DNA of 64,000 nucleotides, taken from assembly GCA_963841635.1 (NCBI GenBank), contig CAWJDO010000002.1:4154001-4218000 (forward strand). Reading direction: 5' to 3'. Numbering within the stretch: position 1 is the first letter of the stretch; each line of letters opens with the position of its first letter. The notes beneath the pieces were generated by a model. It saw nothing but the letters and a program-made list of their open reading frames with translations, made no database searches and had not been told where the DNA came from. The DNA is from DASWZN01 sp963841635. Its GTDB lineage: Bacteria > Acidobacteriota > Terriglobia > Bryobacterales > Bryobacteraceae. Of this stretch, positions 1 to 7,770 are shown in pieces. A program made the translations under genes and the position numbers.

Positions 1-141
1 TTCCTCACAGAAATAGGTGACTGCAGAAGTATGGGTATCTCAAGGTATTAATCCACTTTAACTATGCTTATTACGGCCAATTGCTGCCGTCGCTGTAGCC
101 CGTCCCTATCTTCTTTGCGGCAAGACGCCCGGTCCGGCGAA

Positions 142-170
142 TTGACCCTTTCTCGATGGCGCTTACTCTT
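142..170 (+). promoter_or_regulatory. Possible promoter of the first gene
   Basis: TTGACC at 142-147 is followed after 17 bases by ACTCTT at 165-170, a good -35 with a poor -10. The first ~230 bases are noticeably richer in A and T than the rest of the window. In frame 1 the first 16 codons are open and end in TAA at 49-51; this could be the tail of an upstream gene, but nothing supports it beyond the open frame. Confidence 0.25.
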
Positions 171-232
171 GGGACAGGTTTTTGGGCGATCCTCAAACAT
201 CTGAGGCGCCCTTTAAAGAGGACATCAACAAA

Positions 233-802
233 ATGGAATGGAATCGAACAGAGACAGTAGCACTTGCAAAACACTCCTGCACGCTGTGTCATGGACTCGG
301 GTTGCACCTCGGTCGCGGAGCAGAAGCCGCTCCTTGCAACTGCGTTTTGCGCGCCATTTTCCGGGCGTGCTACGCCCGCTTTCGTCACTGCGCTTCGAAA
401 GAAAAGTACATGAGCAAGATCTCACTCGAATTCGTCGCCGGGAGAGAACGCAACTTCAGTTGGGGCCGCAAGGACGAGGAATACATCGCCGACTTCGTCC
501 TGGTGAGCCGGCGCACCCTTCCCGAGTTAGAATATAAGGTCTTTAAGTTTCATTTTCTTTTGGGGGCGGACTGGAAGCTTTGCTGCCGCCGCCTGGCCAT
601 CGACCGCGGGAACTTCTTCCATGCGATCTATCGCATTGAGCGGACCCTCGGCCGCGTCTTCCGCGAGTTGGAGCCGTACGGTCTGTTTCCGCTGGACGAG
701 TACTTTCACGGCGCCATCCGCGCGGAGCCGACGGTGATCCGGCGTACCGCGCCGCTCCGCATGGGGAGCCCTCTGCGGCCCGCCCTCCTGAAGTCCGCAT
801 AA
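233..802 (+). CDS. Cys-rich protein of unknown function with possible helix-turn-helix
   Basis: I do not recognise a named family. The 189-residue protein has an N-terminal Cys cluster (C16xxC19, C35xC37, C46, C53) containing CTLCHG, like a small zinc-binding or DnaJ-type knuckle. The C-terminal half (about residues 85-160) is predicted to be helical and reads like a DNA-binding helix-turn-helix with many aromatic and basic residues. I chose ATG 233 because AAAGAGGA lies about 11 bases upstream; a TTG at 182 in the same frame is possible but has no good ribosome site. It stands alone and converges on tadA across a hairpin-rich gap. A zinc-dependent transcription regulator is a guess, not shown. 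Confidence 0.6.
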   Translation: MEWNRTETVALAKHSCTLCHGLGLHLGRGAEAAPCNCVLRAIFRACYARFRHCASKEKYMSKISLEFVAGRERNFSWGRKDEEYIADFVLVSRRTLPELEYKVFKFHFLLGADWKLCCRRLAIDRGNFFHAIYRIERTLGRVFRELEPYGLFPLDEYFHGAIRAEPTVIRRTAPLRMGSPLRPALLKSA

Positions 803-840
803 ACGAACTCGGACCGTGGCGCACGCGTTAGCGTACCGGC

Positions 841-903
841 GTGGGCTTCAGCCCACGGTCGGGTGGAGCGGACCGGAGCACGCTCCAGCACGCTAGAGCG
901 TGC
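841..903. terminator. Two short perfect hairpins between convergent genes
   Basis: GTGGGCTTCAGCCCAC (841-856) is a 7 bp stem with a two-base loop. GCACGCTAGAGCGTGC (888-903) is a second 7 bp stem with a two-base loop. They sit between the convergent first gene and tadA and may act as a bidirectional terminator, although no U-tract follows. The same hairpin style recurs at 57851-57887. Confidence 0.45.
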
Positions 904-938
904 GCCAGGCAGCCCCCAGTCCCGCACAAGCTCACCGG

Positions 939-1388
939 TTACGGCCGCAGCGACTCGAAGAAGTGGCGCAGCAGCTCCAGGCAGTCGGCGGCGAGCACGC
1001 CTTCCGTGATTTCGACCCGATGGTTGAGCAGGTCCGAATCGGCGAGGCGGAACTTACTGCGGACACCCCCGAAGCGCAGGTCGCGCGAGCCGAATACCAG
1101 CCGCGCAATCCGCGCGGTCACTAAGGCGCCGGCGCACATGACGCACGGCTCGAGCGTGACGTAGAGCGTCGCGCCTTCCAGGCGGTAGTTGCCGATGGAC
1201 GCCGCGGCCTCCCTCAACGCCAGCATCTCCGCGTGTGCCGTTGGATCGGAGCGCGCCACGGAGGAATTGCGGCCCCGGCCGGCGATGACGCCGTCAAGCG
1301 TCACTACCGCGCCCACCGGCACCTCGCCTGCGGCCTCGGCCTGGCGTGCCAGCGCCAGCGCTTCGCGCATCGCTTCTTCGTCGCTCAC
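939..1388 (-). CDS. tadA: tRNA-specific adenosine deaminase TadA
   Basis: Converts adenosine 34 to inosine in the wobble position of tRNA-Arg(ACG), in the cytoplasm. The 149-residue length is usual for the family. The zinc and catalytic motifs are intact: H52-A-E54 supplies a zinc ligand and the proton-shuttling Glu, and PCVMC (C82, C85) gives the two cysteine ligands. The product starts MSDEEAMREAL, the typical first helix of this deaminase fold. It is a single gene, convergent with the upstream unknown gene and divergent from the ABC exporter operon. A guanine or cytosine deaminase is the alternative, but the short length and the motif spacing fit TadA. Confidence 0.93.
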   Translation of the reverse strand: MSDEEAMREALALARQAEAAGEVPVGAVVTLDGVIAGRGRNSSVARSDPTAHAEMLALREAAASIGNYRLEGATLYVTLEPCVMCAGALVTARIARLVFGSRDLRFGGVRSKFRLADSDLLNHRVEITEGVLAADCLELLRHFFESLRP

Positions 1389-1508
1389 CGGGGCCAGTGT
1401 AGCGCGACGGGGGCAGCCCCTGCGATTCGCCGGTCGGAGCCCGCCGTTCAGCGGTTCCGCGCAGCAGCCCGCCGATTCCGGATTTGCGCGTTCTGACCGT
1501 TCGCTAGA

Positions 1509-2669
1509 ATGAAGTCAATGGCCCGATTCCTTCCACTGATTTTGAAGAACGGGTGGCGCAACCACCGCCGCACGCTGCTGACCGTGTTCAGCATCGGAGT
1601 CTCGCTGTGCCTGCTGGGCGTGGTCATGGCGCTGTACAAAGCCTTCTACTTCGCCCAGCCCAACGAGTCCCAGGCGCTGCGGCTGATCACCCGAAATCGC
1701 GTGTCGCTGGCTCAGCCGCTGCCGATCTTTTATGGTCCCAAGATCCACCAGATCCGCGGCGTGCGCGAAGTGATGATGTCGCAGTGGTTCGGCGGCACAT
1801 ACAAAGACGCGCGCGACCCCAACAACTTCTTCGCGCGGCTTGGCGTCGAGCCTGAAAAGCTCTTCACCGTGGTCGGCGAAATGGTCATCCCCGAGGACCA
1901 GAAGCAGGCCTTCCTGCACGACCGCACCGGCTGCATCCTGGGAAGGAAGCTCGCCCAGCGTCTCAATCTGAAGGTCGGCGACCGCATCACCATCGTCGGC
2001 GACATCTTCCCGATCAACCTGGATATGACGATTCGAGGTCTCCTGGAACTCCCGCAGGACGATTCGGTCCTCTACTTCCACTGGAAATACCTCGAAGAGA
2101 GCATCCCTATCGGCCGGCGCTCGGTCATCAGCACCTTCATCATCCTCGCCGACAGCGTTGACGACGCGCCTCACGTCGCCAAGGCCGTGGACGAGATGTT
2201 CCGCAACTCTCCCTACGAGACCAAGACCGAATCCGAACTGCAGTTCAACCTGAGCTTTCTGGCTTTCCTCGGCAACGTCAAAGTTTTTCTGCTGAGCATC
2301 TGCGGCGCGGTAGTCTTCAGCATCCTGCTGGTCTCGGCGAACACCATGGCCATGTCGGTGCGCGAGCGTGCGCGCGAGGTCGGCATTCTCAAGACCATCG
2401 GGTTCACTACCAGCCAGGTTCTCGGCATCATTTTGGGCGAGGCGGTGCTGATCTCGGAGGCGGGCGCGGTCCTGGGCCTGCTGCTGGCGATGCTGCTCTG
2501 CGCGGGCGTGAGCAAAGCGGTCCCGGCGTTCGGGGGCCTGAAGATTCAGCCCGTGATCTGGGCGGTCTCGTTCGTCCTGGCGGCGGCGATCGGCGTGGCC
2601 AGCTCGTTCGTCCCGGCACTCGGCGCCGCCAAAACGCCGATCATCCAAGCGATCCGCGACAGCGGCTAG
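1509..2669 (+). CDS. ABC exporter permease, FtsX/MacB type (first of two)
   Basis: Inner-membrane permease of a MacB-like exporter, 386 residues. One transmembrane helix near residues 23-43 is followed by a large periplasmic domain (about 50-255) and three more helices (about 258-280, 303-330, 350-372), which is the MacB_PCD plus FtsX layout. MSVRERAREVGILKTIGF after the second helix is the conserved cytoplasmic segment that contacts the ATPase. ATG 1518 is an alternative start. The stop is 8 bases before the second permease, and the adaptor and ATPase follow, so this is the first gene of a four-gene operon. The substrate is unknown. Confidence 0.88.
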   Translation: MKSMARFLPLILKNGWRNHRRTLLTVFSIGVSLCLLGVVMALYKAFYFAQPNESQALRLITRNRVSLAQPLPIFYGPKIHQIRGVREVMMSQWFGGTYKDARDPNNFFARLGVEPEKLFTVVGEMVIPEDQKQAFLHDRTGCILGRKLAQRLNLKVGDRITIVGDIFPINLDMTIRGLLELPQDDSVLYFHWKYLEESIPIGRRSVISTFIILADSVDDAPHVAKAVDEMFRNSPYETKTESELQFNLSFLAFLGNVKVFLLSICGAVVFSILLVSANTMAMSVRERAREVGILKTIGFTTSQVLGIILGEAVLISEAGAVLGLLLAMLLCAGVSKAVPAFGGLKIQPVIWAVSFVLAAAIGVASSFVPALGAAKTPIIQAIRDSG

Positions 2670-2677
2670 GAGCAACC

Positions 2678-3847
2678 ATGGCGATCCCCATTTCTTACAG
2701 CCTGCGAAACCTGGCCGTCCGCAAGACGACCACTATCATGACCGCGCTCGGCATCGCGATCACGGTCGCCGTGTTGCTCGCCGTCCTGGCGCTTGTGAAC
2801 GGACTCCGCACCGCCTTCCAGGCCTCCGGCCATCCACTCAACGTGCTGGTGCTGCGCAAAGGCTCGGATAACGAGATCAATAGCAATTTCACGCGTGCGG
2901 CTTTTCAGGCGCTGAAGGTGAAGCCTGGCATTGCGCGCAGCAGCAGCGGCGGCCCCATGGCCTCCCTCGAAATCGTGACTGCGATCAACTTGCCCAGCGA
3001 AGCCAATCCGGATGGCGTGAACATCACCCTGCGCGGCATCTCGGTGCCCGAGGGCATCGAAATGCGCGACCAGGTGAAGCTGGCGGCCGGCCGCTGGTTC
3101 CAGAGCGGCAAGCGCGAAGTTGTCGTCGGCGCCTCCACGGCGCGCCGGAATCCCGTCGCCGGACTTGGCAAGACCCTGCGTTTCGGCCGCGGCCCATGGC
3201 TCGTCGTCGGCATCATGGATGGCGGCAACTCTTCGGCGAACAGCGAGATCTTCGGCGACGTCAACCAGATCAGCGCCGATTTCGGCCGCTCCGAAGTGGT
3301 CAGCTCCGCGCTCGTGCGCGCCACGGACCCGGTCGCCGTCCGCGCCCTGGTCAACGACATCGGCGACGACCGCCTGCTGGCCTGCACCGCCCGCACCGAG
3401 CGCGACTACTACGAGGCGCAGACCAGTTCGGGGGCGCCGGTCGCGACCGTCGGAATCGTGGTGGCCATCATCATGGCCGTGGGAAGCAGCTTCGCGGCGA
3501 TGAACACCATGTACGCCGCCGTTGCGCGGCGCACGAAAGAGATCGGAACGCTGCGCGTGCTCGGCTTTCCCCGCGGAGGAATCCTGGTCAGCTTCTTCAT
3601 GGAGTCGTTGCTGCTGGCGGGCCTCGGAGGCCTGCTCGGCTGCCTCCTGGTGCTGCCGCTGAACGGGTTCGAGACCGGCATCGGCAATTTCGCCACGTTC
3701 AGTGAGATCGCGTTCGATTTCCGCGTCAGCCCCGCCATCATGGCTCTGGGCGTCGGCTTCTCGCTGCTGATGGGCGCCCTGGGCGGCTTCTTCCCCGCCC
3801 GCGCCGCCGCCAAAAAGGAAATCCTGAACGCTCTGAGGGAGGCATAA
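2678..3847 (+). CDS. ABC exporter permease, FtsX/MacB type (second of two)
   Basis: A second permease, 389 residues, with the same topology as its upstream neighbour: helix 1 near residues 18-42, a periplasmic MacB_PCD domain to about 250, then three C-terminal helices. The coupling segment reads RRTKEIGTLRVLGF. The two permeases are diverged, so they probably form a heterodimer rather than a recent duplication. The gap to the adaptor gene is two bases. The arrangement of two permeases, adaptor and ATPase resembles DevBCA-like and LolCDE-like transporters, which have separate membrane and ATPase subunits. Confidence 0.88.
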   Translation: MAIPISYSLRNLAVRKTTTIMTALGIAITVAVLLAVLALVNGLRTAFQASGHPLNVLVLRKGSDNEINSNFTRAAFQALKVKPGIARSSSGGPMASLEIVTAINLPSEANPDGVNITLRGISVPEGIEMRDQVKLAAGRWFQSGKREVVVGASTARRNPVAGLGKTLRFGRGPWLVVGIMDGGNSSANSEIFGDVNQISADFGRSEVVSSALVRATDPVAVRALVNDIGDDRLLACTARTERDYYEAQTSSGAPVATVGIVVAIIMAVGSSFAAMNTMYAAVARRTKEIGTLRVLGFPRGGILVSFFMESLLLAGLGGLLGCLLVLPLNGFETGIGNFATFSEIAFDFRVSPAIMALGVGFSLLMGALGGFFPARAAAKKEILNALREA

Positions 3848-3849
3848 CT

Positions 3850-5187
3850 ATGGCGAATCTCCAGGATCTGCGCATCGACCGCGATGCCCGCGACTCCTCC
3901 GCGCCCGCCAGACGGCGCACCGGCGTGTGGATCGGCGCGGCCGTGCTCATCGTGCTGCTCGCTGCCGCCGCCTACGCCTATAAGACCCTCGGCTCGGCCG
4001 TCGAGGTGGATGCGGTCCGCGTCACCGCGGCCAGCAGCGCCACCGCGCCCGCCGGCGTCATTCTCAACGCCACTGGCTACATCGTGGCAGCGCACAAAAT
4101 CGAGGTGGGCTCGAAGGTCATGGGCAAGGTCGCCTGGATCGGCGTGGACAAGGGCGACCGCGTCAAAGAGGGACAGGTGATCGTGCGCCTCGAAGACCAG
4201 GAGTACCGCGCCCAGCTTGAACAGGCCCGCGGCCAGCTCCTCAACCTCCAGGCCCGCCTGGCCGAACTCGAGCACGGCTCGCGTCCCCAGGAGATCGCCG
4301 GCGCCAAGGCCGACCTCGAACAGGCGCGCGCCGATATGCTCAACGCCCGCGTCAGCCTCAACCGCACCCGCCAGCTCACCGACCAGAAGATCGTATCGTC
4401 CCAGTCCCTCGACGACGCCCAGGCCAAGTACGATGCCGCGGTCGCCCGCGTGGCCTCTCTCGATGAGCGCTTCCGGCTGACCCAGCTCGGCCCCCGCCAG
4501 GAAGAGATCGACGCCGCGCGCGGCCAGGTGCTGCAGGCCCAGGGCGCGGTGGATTTCTACCGGAACCAGCTCGACAACACCGTTATCAAGGCTCCCGTCA
4601 CCGGCACCATCCTCGAACGCGAGGTCGAGAAGGGCGAGTTCGTCACCACCGGCTTCGTCGGCGACCGCGGCGCCAAGGGCTACGTCGTCTCGCTCGCCGA
4701 TCTCAACGATCTCGAAGTCGAGCTCGACATCAGCCAGAACGATTTCGCGAAGCTCGCACACGATCAACGCGGCTGGGTGACCACGGACGCCTATCCCGAT
4801 CGCCGCTACGACGGCTTCATCCGCCAGATCTCGCCCGAGGCGAACCGCCAGAAGGCCACCGTGCAGGTCAAGGTCAAGATTCTGAAACCGGACGCCCTGC
4901 TCCGGCCGGACATGAACGCCACCGTGGCTTTTTACTCGGAGGAGAAGGCCGGCGCGGCCGCCGCGCCCAAACCCGTCGTCGTGATACCCGCATCGGCCGT
5001 GCACGATGGCACGGTCTTTGTGGTCCTCGATGGCCACGCCGTGCAGCGCAAGGTTACAACCGGCGCCACGTCAACCCAGGGCGTCCGCATCGAGCAGGGA
5101 CTGAACGGCGGCGAGGACTTGATCGCGAACCCACCCGCGGGCCTCAAAGACGGCGACCGCGTTCGACTCAGAAAGGGACAGGCATGA
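3850..5187 (+). CDS. HlyD/MacA-family periplasmic adaptor
   Basis: Membrane-fusion adaptor linking the ABC permeases to an outer-membrane channel, 445 residues. A short cytoplasmic N-terminus and one helix (about 27-45) anchor it. It has a split lipoyl-like domain (ATGYIVAAHKIEVGSKVMGK and, after the coiled coil, VIKAPVTGTILEREVEKGEF) and a long alpha-helical hairpin (about 115-235) rich in Gln, Ala and Arg. A beta-barrel domain and a membrane-proximal domain complete it. The last four bases overlap the ATPase start (ATGA), indicating translational coupling. No TolC gene is nearby, so the outer-membrane partner must be encoded elsewhere. Confidence 0.9.
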   Translation: MANLQDLRIDRDARDSSAPARRRTGVWIGAAVLIVLLAAAAYAYKTLGSAVEVDAVRVTAASSATAPAGVILNATGYIVAAHKIEVGSKVMGKVAWIGVDKGDRVKEGQVIVRLEDQEYRAQLEQARGQLLNLQARLAELEHGSRPQEIAGAKADLEQARADMLNARVSLNRTRQLTDQKIVSSQSLDDAQAKYDAAVARVASLDERFRLTQLGPRQEEIDAARGQVLQAQGAVDFYRNQLDNTVIKAPVTGTILEREVEKGEFVTTGFVGDRGAKGYVVSLADLNDLEVELDISQNDFAKLAHDQRGWVTTDAYPDRRYDGFIRQISPEANRQKATVQVKVKILKPDALLRPDMNATVAFYSEEKAGAAAAPKPVVVIPASAVHDGTVFVVLDGHAVQRKVTTGATSTQGVRIEQGLNGGEDLIANPPAGLKDGDRVRLRKGQA

Positions 5188-5909
5188 GCGAGATCATCAT
5201 TCAAACCCGAGGCCTCGACAAGGAATTTGGACACGACGGGCTCCGTGTGGCGGCGCTGAAGGGCGTAAACCTCGCGGTCACCCGCGGCGAGTTCGTCGCG
5301 CTGATGGGGCCCTCGGGCTCCGGGAAGTCCACCCTGCTGCACCTGATCGCGGCCATGGACCGGCCCAGCGGCGGCGACATCCAGGTGCTCGGCCACGACC
5401 TGCGCAGCCTCACCGACAGCCAGATCGCCCGCTGGCGCAACGAGCACATCGGTTTTGTGTTTCAGTCCTTCAACCTGATCCCGGTGCTCACGGCGCTCGA
5501 GAACGTCGAGCTCCCGCTCAAGCTCACCCGCCTCAAGAAGAAGGAGCGCCTCGACCACGCCATGACCGCGCTCAAACTGGTCGGTCTCGAAGACCGCATG
5601 GATCACCTGCCGCGCCAGCTCTCCGGCGGCCAGGAGCAGCGCGTCGCCATCGCCCGCGCCATCGTCACGGACCCCGATCTGATCCTGGCCGACGAGCCCA
5701 CCGGAAACCTCGATGCCGCTTCCGCGCAGGAAGTTCTCACGCTCCTGGCGCGTCTGAACCGCGAGTTCAACAAGACCGTCCTGCTGGTGACGCACGATCC
5801 CCACGCCGCGCACTTCGCCACCAAGGTTCGCTATCTCGAGAAGGCCGAGCTATTGCCCGAAGGCGTGGTCCCCGCCGACTGGCAAGGCCCCCAGACCGCC
5901 CACGGCTAA
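5184..5909 (+). CDS. ABC exporter ATPase, LolD/MacB type
   Basis: Cytoplasmic ATPase of the exporter encoded by the three preceding genes, 241 residues. Walker A is GPSGSGKST (42-50). The Q-loop is FVFQSFNLIPVLTALENV, the signature motif is LSGGQEQRVAIARA and Walker B is LILADEPTGNLD, followed by an H-loop in LLVTHDPHAA. The signature has Glu at the position usually occupied by Gln in LSGGQQQR, a minor change. The closest families are LolD, MacB-NBD and DevA. It is the last gene of the operon and starts inside the adaptor's stop region. Confidence 0.93.
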   Translation: MSEIIIQTRGLDKEFGHDGLRVAALKGVNLAVTRGEFVALMGPSGSGKSTLLHLIAAMDRPSGGDIQVLGHDLRSLTDSQIARWRNEHIGFVFQSFNLIPVLTALENVELPLKLTRLKKKERLDHAMTALKLVGLEDRMDHLPRQLSGGQEQRVAIARAIVTDPDLILADEPTGNLDAASAQEVLTLLARLNREFNKTVLLVTHDPHAAHFATKVRYLEKAELLPEGVVPADWQGPQTAHG

Positions 5910-5931
5910 GTCTTCATGCAGGAGCCTTCGG

Positions 5932-6780
5932 GTGTACACTCTCAGTGAAATGCCTTGGTCAGGCGCTGGTTGGAGGGCTGCCTCAGCCTTGGTCGTCCTC
6001 TCGGTTCCACTGTTGACAAGCGGGCAGCGGGCGCCTGCTGGCACCGGCCCCATGATCCGAGAAGAACGGCGCGTCGTCGGCGGCCGGCCGGAACTTTGGC
6101 GCCTCGAATGGACTACTCCACCCCAGCCAGTCTGCGGTCCGGATAGCGACGATTGGTGGACTTGTCCGTGTTCCGGCTTCGCCTTCGGCGAGAGAGGCAA
6201 GCTCGATCTTGTGCGGCTGCGCCAAGGTCACGAGGTGGAGCGCTTCCCGCTGGCGCCTCTTTTCGACAGCGGCGAACCGCCCACCGACACCGATGACGCA
6301 GTCCTGAGGCGCTGGGACGTGCGGAAGTCCGACTGGAAGTACATGAACTCGGAGCAGCCGGACCGGCCAAATCCGGTTCCGGGCGTCCGCACCAGAGCCC
6401 TGGCCACGGCGATGGAGCTCGCGGACTACGATCACGATGGCCACGCCACCGAGTTCTTTCTCCAAACGGAAACCCCGCCTTGCGGCAAGCACATCGGCGT
6501 CGTCGTGGGCGTCTCTGAGAAGACGCCGCGGCTTCATGCGTTCGGCACAGCCCTGCACCCGGACAAAGCTCTGGTCATGAATGAGAATGCCTGGGAGGCT
6601 CTGGCCCACTCTCAAGGCTCGGCGCGAGTGGTAGTTTGGGCTTGCGGCGATCACGCGGCCGACCACGAGACCGAATTGGAGGTGGGCGCCACTTCCGGCG
6701 AGATTCACGTCACGAGCCGCGAGTACCAATGCAGTGAGGACGACAAACGGGAGAAACTCATCTCCGAAGAGCCTCTTTGA
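5932..6780 (+). CDS. Secreted protein of unknown function
   Basis: I do not recognise the family. The 282-residue product begins with a signal-peptide-like stretch (hydrophobic core ALVVLSVPLL, cleavage expected near SGQRA). It is then soluble, with scattered cysteines (CGP, TCPCSG, PPCGKH, WACGDH, YQCSE) that could form disulfides in the periplasm. DYDHDGHATEF resembles a calcium-binding loop as in FG-GAP repeats. GTG 5932 has AGGAG seven bases upstream; ATG 5950 is the alternative. It follows the exporter operon by 22 bases and precedes the acetyltransferase by 10, but a functional link is not shown. Confidence 0.7.
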   Translation: MYTLSEMPWSGAGWRAASALVVLSVPLLTSGQRAPAGTGPMIREERRVVGGRPELWRLEWTTPPQPVCGPDSDDWWTCPCSGFAFGERGKLDLVRLRQGHEVERFPLAPLFDSGEPPTDTDDAVLRRWDVRKSDWKYMNSEQPDRPNPVPGVRTRALATAMELADYDHDGHATEFFLQTETPPCGKHIGVVVGVSEKTPRLHAFGTALHPDKALVMNENAWEALAHSQGSARVVVWACGDHAADHETELEVGATSGEIHVTSREYQCSEDDKREKLISEEPL

Positions 6781-6790
6781 GCCAGATCAC

Positions 6791-7330
6791 ATGACCCCAG
6801 CCGCCACTCTCCACCCCTCGACTGACGCCGACGTGCCCGCCATCGCCGCAATCTACGCCCACCACGTCCGCACCAGCCTGGCCTCGTTCGAGATCGTCCC
6901 GCCTACCGAGGAGGAAATCGCGCGCCGCCGGCTGGAAGTTCTCAAGCGGCGCTTGCCGTTCCTGGTCGCGGAGATCGCGGGCACGGTAGTGGGATACGCC
7001 TACGCCGGCCCCTACCGCCTTCGTCCCGCCTACCGCGCGACGCTCGAGGACTCCATCTACGTCCACCCGGATCACGCGCGTCAGGGCATCGGCCGCCTCC
7101 TGCTTCAGGCATTGATTGCCGGCTGCGAAGCGAAGGGCTACCGGCAGATGATAGCCGTCATCGGCGACAGCGGCAACGCCCCCTCCATCGGCCTTCACCG
7201 CGCCTTCGGATTCGAGCACGCCGGCATCCTGCGTTCGGTCGGCTTCAAATTCGGCCGCTGGGTGGACAGCGTTCTCATGCAGCGCTCTCTCGGGCCGGGG
7301 GACACCGCGCTGCCGGAGGGCTCCGCATGA
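6791..7330 (+). CDS. GNAT N-acetyltransferase, phosphinothricin/MnaT-like
   Basis: Acetyl-CoA-dependent N-acetyltransferase of 179 residues. The phosphinothricin acetyltransferase/MnaT pattern is present: ADVPAIAAIYAHHV at the N-terminus, SFEIVPPTEEEIARR, then VHPDHARQGIGRLLLQAL, the acetyl-CoA pyrophosphate loop (R/Q-x-x-G-x-G/A). The C-terminal GFEHAGILRSVGFKFGRW is also typical. In this family the substrate is an amino-acid analogue such as methionine sulfoximine or phosphinothricin; the real substrate here is unknown. I chose ATG 6791, where the family alignment begins, rather than an upstream in-frame start inside the preceding gene. The stop overlaps the next gene by ATGA. Confidence 0.87.
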   Translation: MTPAATLHPSTDADVPAIAAIYAHHVRTSLASFEIVPPTEEEIARRRLEVLKRRLPFLVAEIAGTVVGYAYAGPYRLRPAYRATLEDSIYVHPDHARQGIGRLLLQALIAGCEAKGYRQMIAVIGDSGNAPSIGLHRAFGFEHAGILRSVGFKFGRWVDSVLMQRSLGPGDTALPEGSA

Positions 7331-7764
7331 CCTGGAAGCGTGCATCCCTCGCTGGCTTTATCACGGCCGTTCTGTGCCTCGTGTGGCTGTTCTACAGAAA
7401 CGCGGTCCTGGGCACCGGGCCAGCTACGATTGGCATCCAGGTGGCGGCCGTGGCCCTGATGGCGTGGGCGCGCGTGACGTTTGGAACGCGGAGCTTTCAC
7501 GCCACCGCAAGCCCCACGGAAGGCGGCCTGGTCACAAACGGCCCGTACCGCTACCTCCGCCACCCCATCTACGCGGCGGCGCTCTACTTCGTGTGGGCCG
7601 GCATCGCCGCGCACTTGTCCATAGCGAACGCGCTCATCGCGCTCCTCGCCACCGCCGGGCTCGCGGTTCGGATGCGTGCGGAAGAGACCCTCATCGTCGG
7701 CCAGTACCCGCAATACGCGGACTATGCCCGCCGCACGCGACGAGTGGTGCCTTTCGTCTTATAG
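7327..7764 (+). CDS. Isoprenylcysteine carboxyl methyltransferase-family membrane protein
   Basis: A 145-residue integral membrane protein with about four helices. The C-terminal motif GPYRYLRHPIYAAALYFVWAG followed by RAEETLIVGQYPQYADYARRTRR is the SAM-binding signature of the ICMT/PEMT-like (NnrU-related) family. In bacteria these small proteins probably methylate a lipid or isoprenoid substrate, but few have been characterised. It overlaps the acetyltransferase stop by four bases and is translationally coupled to it. It converges on the tricorn-like protease gene with only six bases between. Confidence 0.82.
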   Translation: MTWKRASLAGFITAVLCLVWLFYRNAVLGTGPATIGIQVAAVALMAWARVTFGTRSFHATASPTEGGLVTNGPYRYLRHPIYAAALYFVWAGIAAHLSIANALIALLATAGLAVRMRAEETLIVGQYPQYADYARRTRRVVPFVL

Positions 7765-7770
7765 CCGCTC

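Noticed and set aside
1515..2675. A long minus-strand frame of 386 codons opposite the first permease
   Set aside because: It is an exact antisense shadow of a well-supported membrane permease, with low-complexity charged composition and no start signal.
3409..5037. A 542-codon minus-strand frame opposite the second permease and adaptor
   Set aside because: Antisense shadow. The plus-strand genes have intact domain motifs and tight operon spacing.
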